64,000 nt of DNA from contig CAVFFT010000027.1 of the NCBI GenBank assembly GCA_963621885.1, forward strand, positions 17,954 through 81,953. The letters run 5' to 3'. Each line of letters opens with the position of its first letter. Position 1 is the stretch's first letter. The DNA comes from UMGS1519 sp963621885. Its GTDB lineage: Bacteria > Actinomycetota > Coriobacteriia > Coriobacteriales > Eggerthellaceae. The notes beneath the pieces are model-generated. The model made no database searches and had not been told where the DNA came from. It worked only from the letters and a program-made list of their open reading frames with translations. Position numbers and translations under genes: made by a program. Positions 61,737 through 64,000 of the stretch are shown here, in pieces.

Positions 61737-62055
61737 AGACTTCCTCATCGTTCTTGTCTGCTGCGCTGCGACGATTCTCATTTGCCGCGTGGTGCCGCTT
61801 TTCGTTCTGAAGGGGCGCGAGCTCTCTCTTGAGATGCAGCGGGCGCTAGGCCTTATCCCGTGCGCCGCATTTGCCGCGCTGGTGACGAATGACCTCTTCA
61901 AGCCGGACTATTTTGCGCAAGGCATCTGGGATGGCGTCATGCCGCTTATTGCGGCGGCCGTTGTGGTTGTCGTTGCGGTGAAGACGAAGAATCTGCTCGC
62001 TTGCGCCATCGTGGGCGTTTTGGCCTATGTGGCTTTGATGGCGTTGGGGCTGTGA
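61726..62055 (+). CDS. azlD: branched-chain amino acid transport protein AzlD
   Basis: 109 residues, three to four hydrophobic helices. LVCCAATILICRVVPLFVLKG, ALGLIPCAAFAALVTNDLF and the AAAVVVVVAVKTKNLLACAIVG region are typical of the small AzlD partner. ATG 61726 within the end of azlC after GGGGGTGG indicates coupled synthesis. Confidence 0.92.
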   Translation: MSTEDFLIVLVCCAATILICRVVPLFVLKGRELSLEMQRALGLIPCAAFAALVTNDLFKPDYFAQGIWDGVMPLIAAAVVVVVAVKTKNLLACAIVGVLAYVALMALGL

Positions 62056-62127
62056 GCGGCTTGGTGTTTGCCGAGTCGGGTCGCATTGGAATAATATATG
62101 CAGCATACGTGGTCTTGAGAGACTGTC

Positions 62128-62156
62128 TTGCAAGTTAGGGACAAGGTGGGTATACT
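62128..62156 (+). promoter_or_regulatory. rplS promoter
   Basis: -35 TTGCAA (62128-62133), 17-bp spacer, -10 TATACT (62151-62156), 56 bp before the rplS ATG. Confidence 0.78.
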
Positions 62157-62212
62157 ATCCATTCGCGTCCAAACAGATTAAATGTATGGGTTTGACATAG
62201 AAGGAAACGACA

Positions 62213-62560
62213 ATGGATTATATCCGCGCCATTGAACAACAACAGATCAGGAATGATATCCCCGATTTCAATGTCGGCGATACCGTGCGTGTTCATTACC
62301 GCATTGTTGAAGGCAACCGCGAGCGTATCCAGGTGTTCCAGGGTACCGTCATCCGCCGTCAGGGCGCTTCCTCCCGGGAAACGTTTACGGTGCGCAAGGT
62401 CAGCTTCAATGTCGGCGTGGAGCGCACGTTCCCGGTGCATTCGCCGAAGATTGACCACATCGAGGTGACGCGTCGCGGCAAGGTGCGTCGTGCGAAGCTC
62501 TACTACCTGCGCGATAAGGTTGGTAAGGCCGCCAAGGTCAAGGAAGCCGCACGCAACTAA
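62213..62560 (+). CDS. rplS: 50S ribosomal protein L19
   Basis: 115 residues, full length. DFNVGDTVRVHYRIVEG, RIQVFQGTVIRRQGAS, FTVRKVSFNVGVERTFPVHSPKI and the basic KVRRAKLYYLRDKVGKAAK end are diagnostic. ATG 62213 after AAGGAA. Monocistronic between its own promoter and terminator. Confidence 0.98.
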   Translation: MDYIRAIEQQQIRNDIPDFNVGDTVRVHYRIVEGNRERIQVFQGTVIRRQGASSRETFTVRKVSFNVGVERTFPVHSPKIDHIEVTRRGKVRRAKLYYLRDKVGKAAKVKEAARN

Positions 62561-62588
62561 TAATCTGATTGTTGCTCAGCAAACTTTG

Positions 62589-62632
62589 AAAGGGAGAGGG
62601 TTTCGAAAGAAGCCCTCTCCCTTTAGCTATTT
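62589..62632 (+). terminator. terminator of rplS
   Basis: A perfect 12-bp stem AAAGGGAGAGGG/CCCTCTCCCTTT (62589-62600 with 62613-62624) is followed by AGCTATTTT. Confidence 0.9.
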
Positions 62633-62707
62633 TGGGTGCTGCGTTTGAACGCGCTTGGCGCCAATTAGTTTTCGCTGGGGGAATACCGTCTCTCCGCCAG
62701 ACTCGTG

Positions 62708-62731
62708 AACGTCCCAAGTTGGGGCGTTTTT
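62708..62731 (+). terminator. second terminator-like hairpin
   Basis: The 9-bp stem AACGTCCCA/TGGGGCGTT (one G-U pair) with an AGT loop is followed by TTT. It comes only 76 nt after the rplS terminator. Confidence 0.78.
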
Positions 62732-62814
62732 CATTTATGGGGCAATTACAGGATTAGCCCCCTTCTTGCCGAAACGGCGGAAATCGACGCCCATTTGGGC
62801 AAAATCCCAGTTGC

Positions 62815-62822
62815 GGGGGGGG
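62815..62822 (+). repeat. G8 homopolymer tract
   Basis: Eight consecutive Gs 127 bp before the start of the surface-protein gene, in the part where its promoter should lie. Confidence 0.8.
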
Positions 62823-62948
62823 ACGCTCGATGTTACCATTCTGTAAACTTGGAACTAACGGCCGCAAGCTGGGTGCGCGCGCCGTTGCTTTCGGACGATG
62901 GCGCCCAAGACGCGGCGCGAAGCATGGGGGAGATTGGGGACTGGAAGC

Positions 62949-64000
62949 ATGAGAAAAGGGCTGATAAGCGCGCTGGTCGCCATCGCTATGGCGCTCTGCG
63001 TGGCGCCGGGCGCGGCGTTCGCAGCGGGAATCCAGGCGGGACAGGCCGACCTGACGGTGAACACGAGCAAGGTGGCCTTCGCCGGCCACGAGTGGTGGGT
63101 CGTGGGCGACGCCACAAGCGGCGTCTATCCGCAGGCGGGCCACACCACGCTGCTTGCGGCAAATAATGATTTTGGAAGCTCTGCGTTCCGCAGCGGAAAC
63201 GGCGCTACGGCGGCCGACGGATATACCGCATATGACGGAAAGTATTATGCCAACAACCCCGCAGGCATGACGGCATGGAAATACCCGTATGAATACGCGG
63301 GAAGCACGCTGCAGCAGGAAATGGAATCCATTGCGAATGATATAAATACGAATTCGAGCAAGGAATATGCGCTCATCAGCGCAAGGAATCTGACGATCGG
63401 ATATGGAATTGCGAGACAGTCGATAGATGCCCAGAAATTATGGGCGCTATCATATCGTGAGACTTATACCATAGATGAGAATGTTGGCAAGATTGATAAC
63501 GATTGGTGGCTGCTTACGCCTGGCGACCATGCCCATACAGCTTGCACGGTCGACAAAAAAGGCAATCCCTGGCTTGGAGGCTGGGATGTCGACGATGGCG
63601 GCTTAGCAGTTCGACCCGCTTTGCAATTGAACCTTTCATCTGTTCTCTTCACGTCTTCGGCATCCGAGGGCGGCAAGGCGATGGCGACGGTGGGCGGCGG
63701 CCTCCAGAAGGCGGCTGCGGCAACCGGCACGCTGAAGTTCACGATGAAGGACAGCTCTCAGGCGCTCGAGCTCGTCGCGACCCCCTCGCAGGCCGTTCAG
63801 ACGGGTGCCGCTCTCGAATTCAGCTACAAGGGCGCGACCACGGGAGCGAACCAGTATGTCTCCTGCGACCTCAAGGACGCCGACGGCGCCGTCGTCAATT
63901 ACGGCAAGCTCGCCGACTGCTCCGGCGAGGACGCGGCATCGGGCACGCTCTCCATCCCGCTTGACGGCGTGGAAGACGGCGCCTACACGCTCGAGGTCTT
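62949..64000 (+). CDS. secreted protein with DUF6273-like domain (5' part; runs off the window)
   Basis: 350 codons are open to the window edge. The Sec signal peptide is cleaved near PGAAFAA (about residue 26). Residues ~30-225 resemble the DUF6273 domain of gut surface proteins: WWVVGDATSG, WWLLTPGDHAHT, AVRPALQLNLSSVLFTSSA. After that comes an Ala/Gly/Thr-rich beta-sandwich-like region (TLKFTMKDSSQALELVATP onward). An anchor, if any, lies beyond the window. Codon use between ~63165 and 63560 is clearly AT-richer (ATA, AAT, TTA codons) than the GC-rich rest, suggesting a mosaic origin. The start ATG 62949 has a weak GGAAG. Confidence 0.82.
   Translation, partial: MRKGLISALVAIAMALCVAPGAAFAAGIQAGQADLTVNTSKVAFAGHEWWVVGDATSGVYPQAGHTTLLAANNDFGSSAFRSGNGATAADGYTAYDGKYYANNPAGMTAWKYPYEYAGSTLQQEMESIANDINTNSSKEYALISARNLTIGYGIARQSIDAQKLWALSYRETYTIDENVGKIDNDWWLLTPGDHAHTACTVDKKGNPWLGGWDVDDGGLAVRPALQLNLSSVLFTSSASEGGKAMATVGGGLQKAAAATGTLKFTMKDSSQALELVATPSQAVQTGAALEFSYKGATTGANQYVSCDLKDADGAVVNYGKLADCSGEDAASGTLSIPLDGVEDGAYTLEV

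Larger units (their letters stand above)
62561..62948. other. rplS to surface-protein intergenic region
   Basis: 388 bp with two successive plus-strand terminators (62589-62632, 62708-62731), an unexplained 75-nt interval between them, a G8 run (62815-62822) and no credible protein gene. Confidence 0.65.

Overview
The window reads as a chromosomal segment of a GC-rich actinobacterium of the class Coriobacteriia (probably Eggerthellales/Coriobacteriales; the genus cannot be fixed from sequence alone). Supporting this are the high GC content, frequent GTG and TTG starts with strong GGAGG-type ribosome binding sites, a Gram-positive-type SOS box at recA, the dapA-rnj-ftsK-rimO-pgsA/cinA-recA-recX-rny-spoVS-miaB-miaA order shared with Firmicutes, and wall-teichoic-acid-like genes beside a gut-type DUF6273 surface protein. 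I recognise no rRNA, tRNA, insertion sequence, prophage or CRISPR array.

1-25 kb is a housekeeping trunk: dapA (lysine/DAP), RNase J, FtsK, a RodZ-like protein, YajQ, RimO, a fused PgsA-CinA protein, recA with a LexA box inside its promoter, recX, RNase Y, an uncharacterised GHKL ATPase, spoVS, miaB, miaA, dapF and hflX. Three surface-polymer genes (two family-2 glycosyltransferases and a flippase) are inserted in it.

25-49 kb is a cell-surface polymer locus: UDP-galactopyranose mutase, two LytR-CpsA-Psr ligases, two CDP-polyol phosphotransferases, a TagGH/Wzm-Wzt exporter, TarI and TarJ (CDP-ribitol supply), TagD (CDP-glycerol supply), two LicD transferases, a family-4 glycosyltransferase, a sugar-associated ATP-grasp protein, a second flippase and a large ricin-repeat L,D-transpeptidase. 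Inside it, on the minus strand, lies a LicD - GNAT-like - acyl carrier protein - AMP-ligase - glutamine-amidotransferase run that looks like a tailoring module (carrier-protein activation of an acyl or aminoacyl group for the polymer). It is the best candidate for undescribed chemistry in the window.

49-62.5 kb returns to core metabolism: a tightly overlapping tyrA-aroA-cmk-plsC-ispH-der operon, plsY-ogt, rpe, a cysteine desulfurase, a Nif3-family protein, a coiled-coil zinc-ribbon protein, azlCD and rplS. The window ends inside a secreted DUF6273-like protein preceded by a G8 tract.

Across the window several intergenic regions carry degenerate tandem repeats with a 33-34 bp period, and two genes (hflX, azlC) appear to be transcribed as leaderless mRNAs with identical -10-to-ATG geometry.
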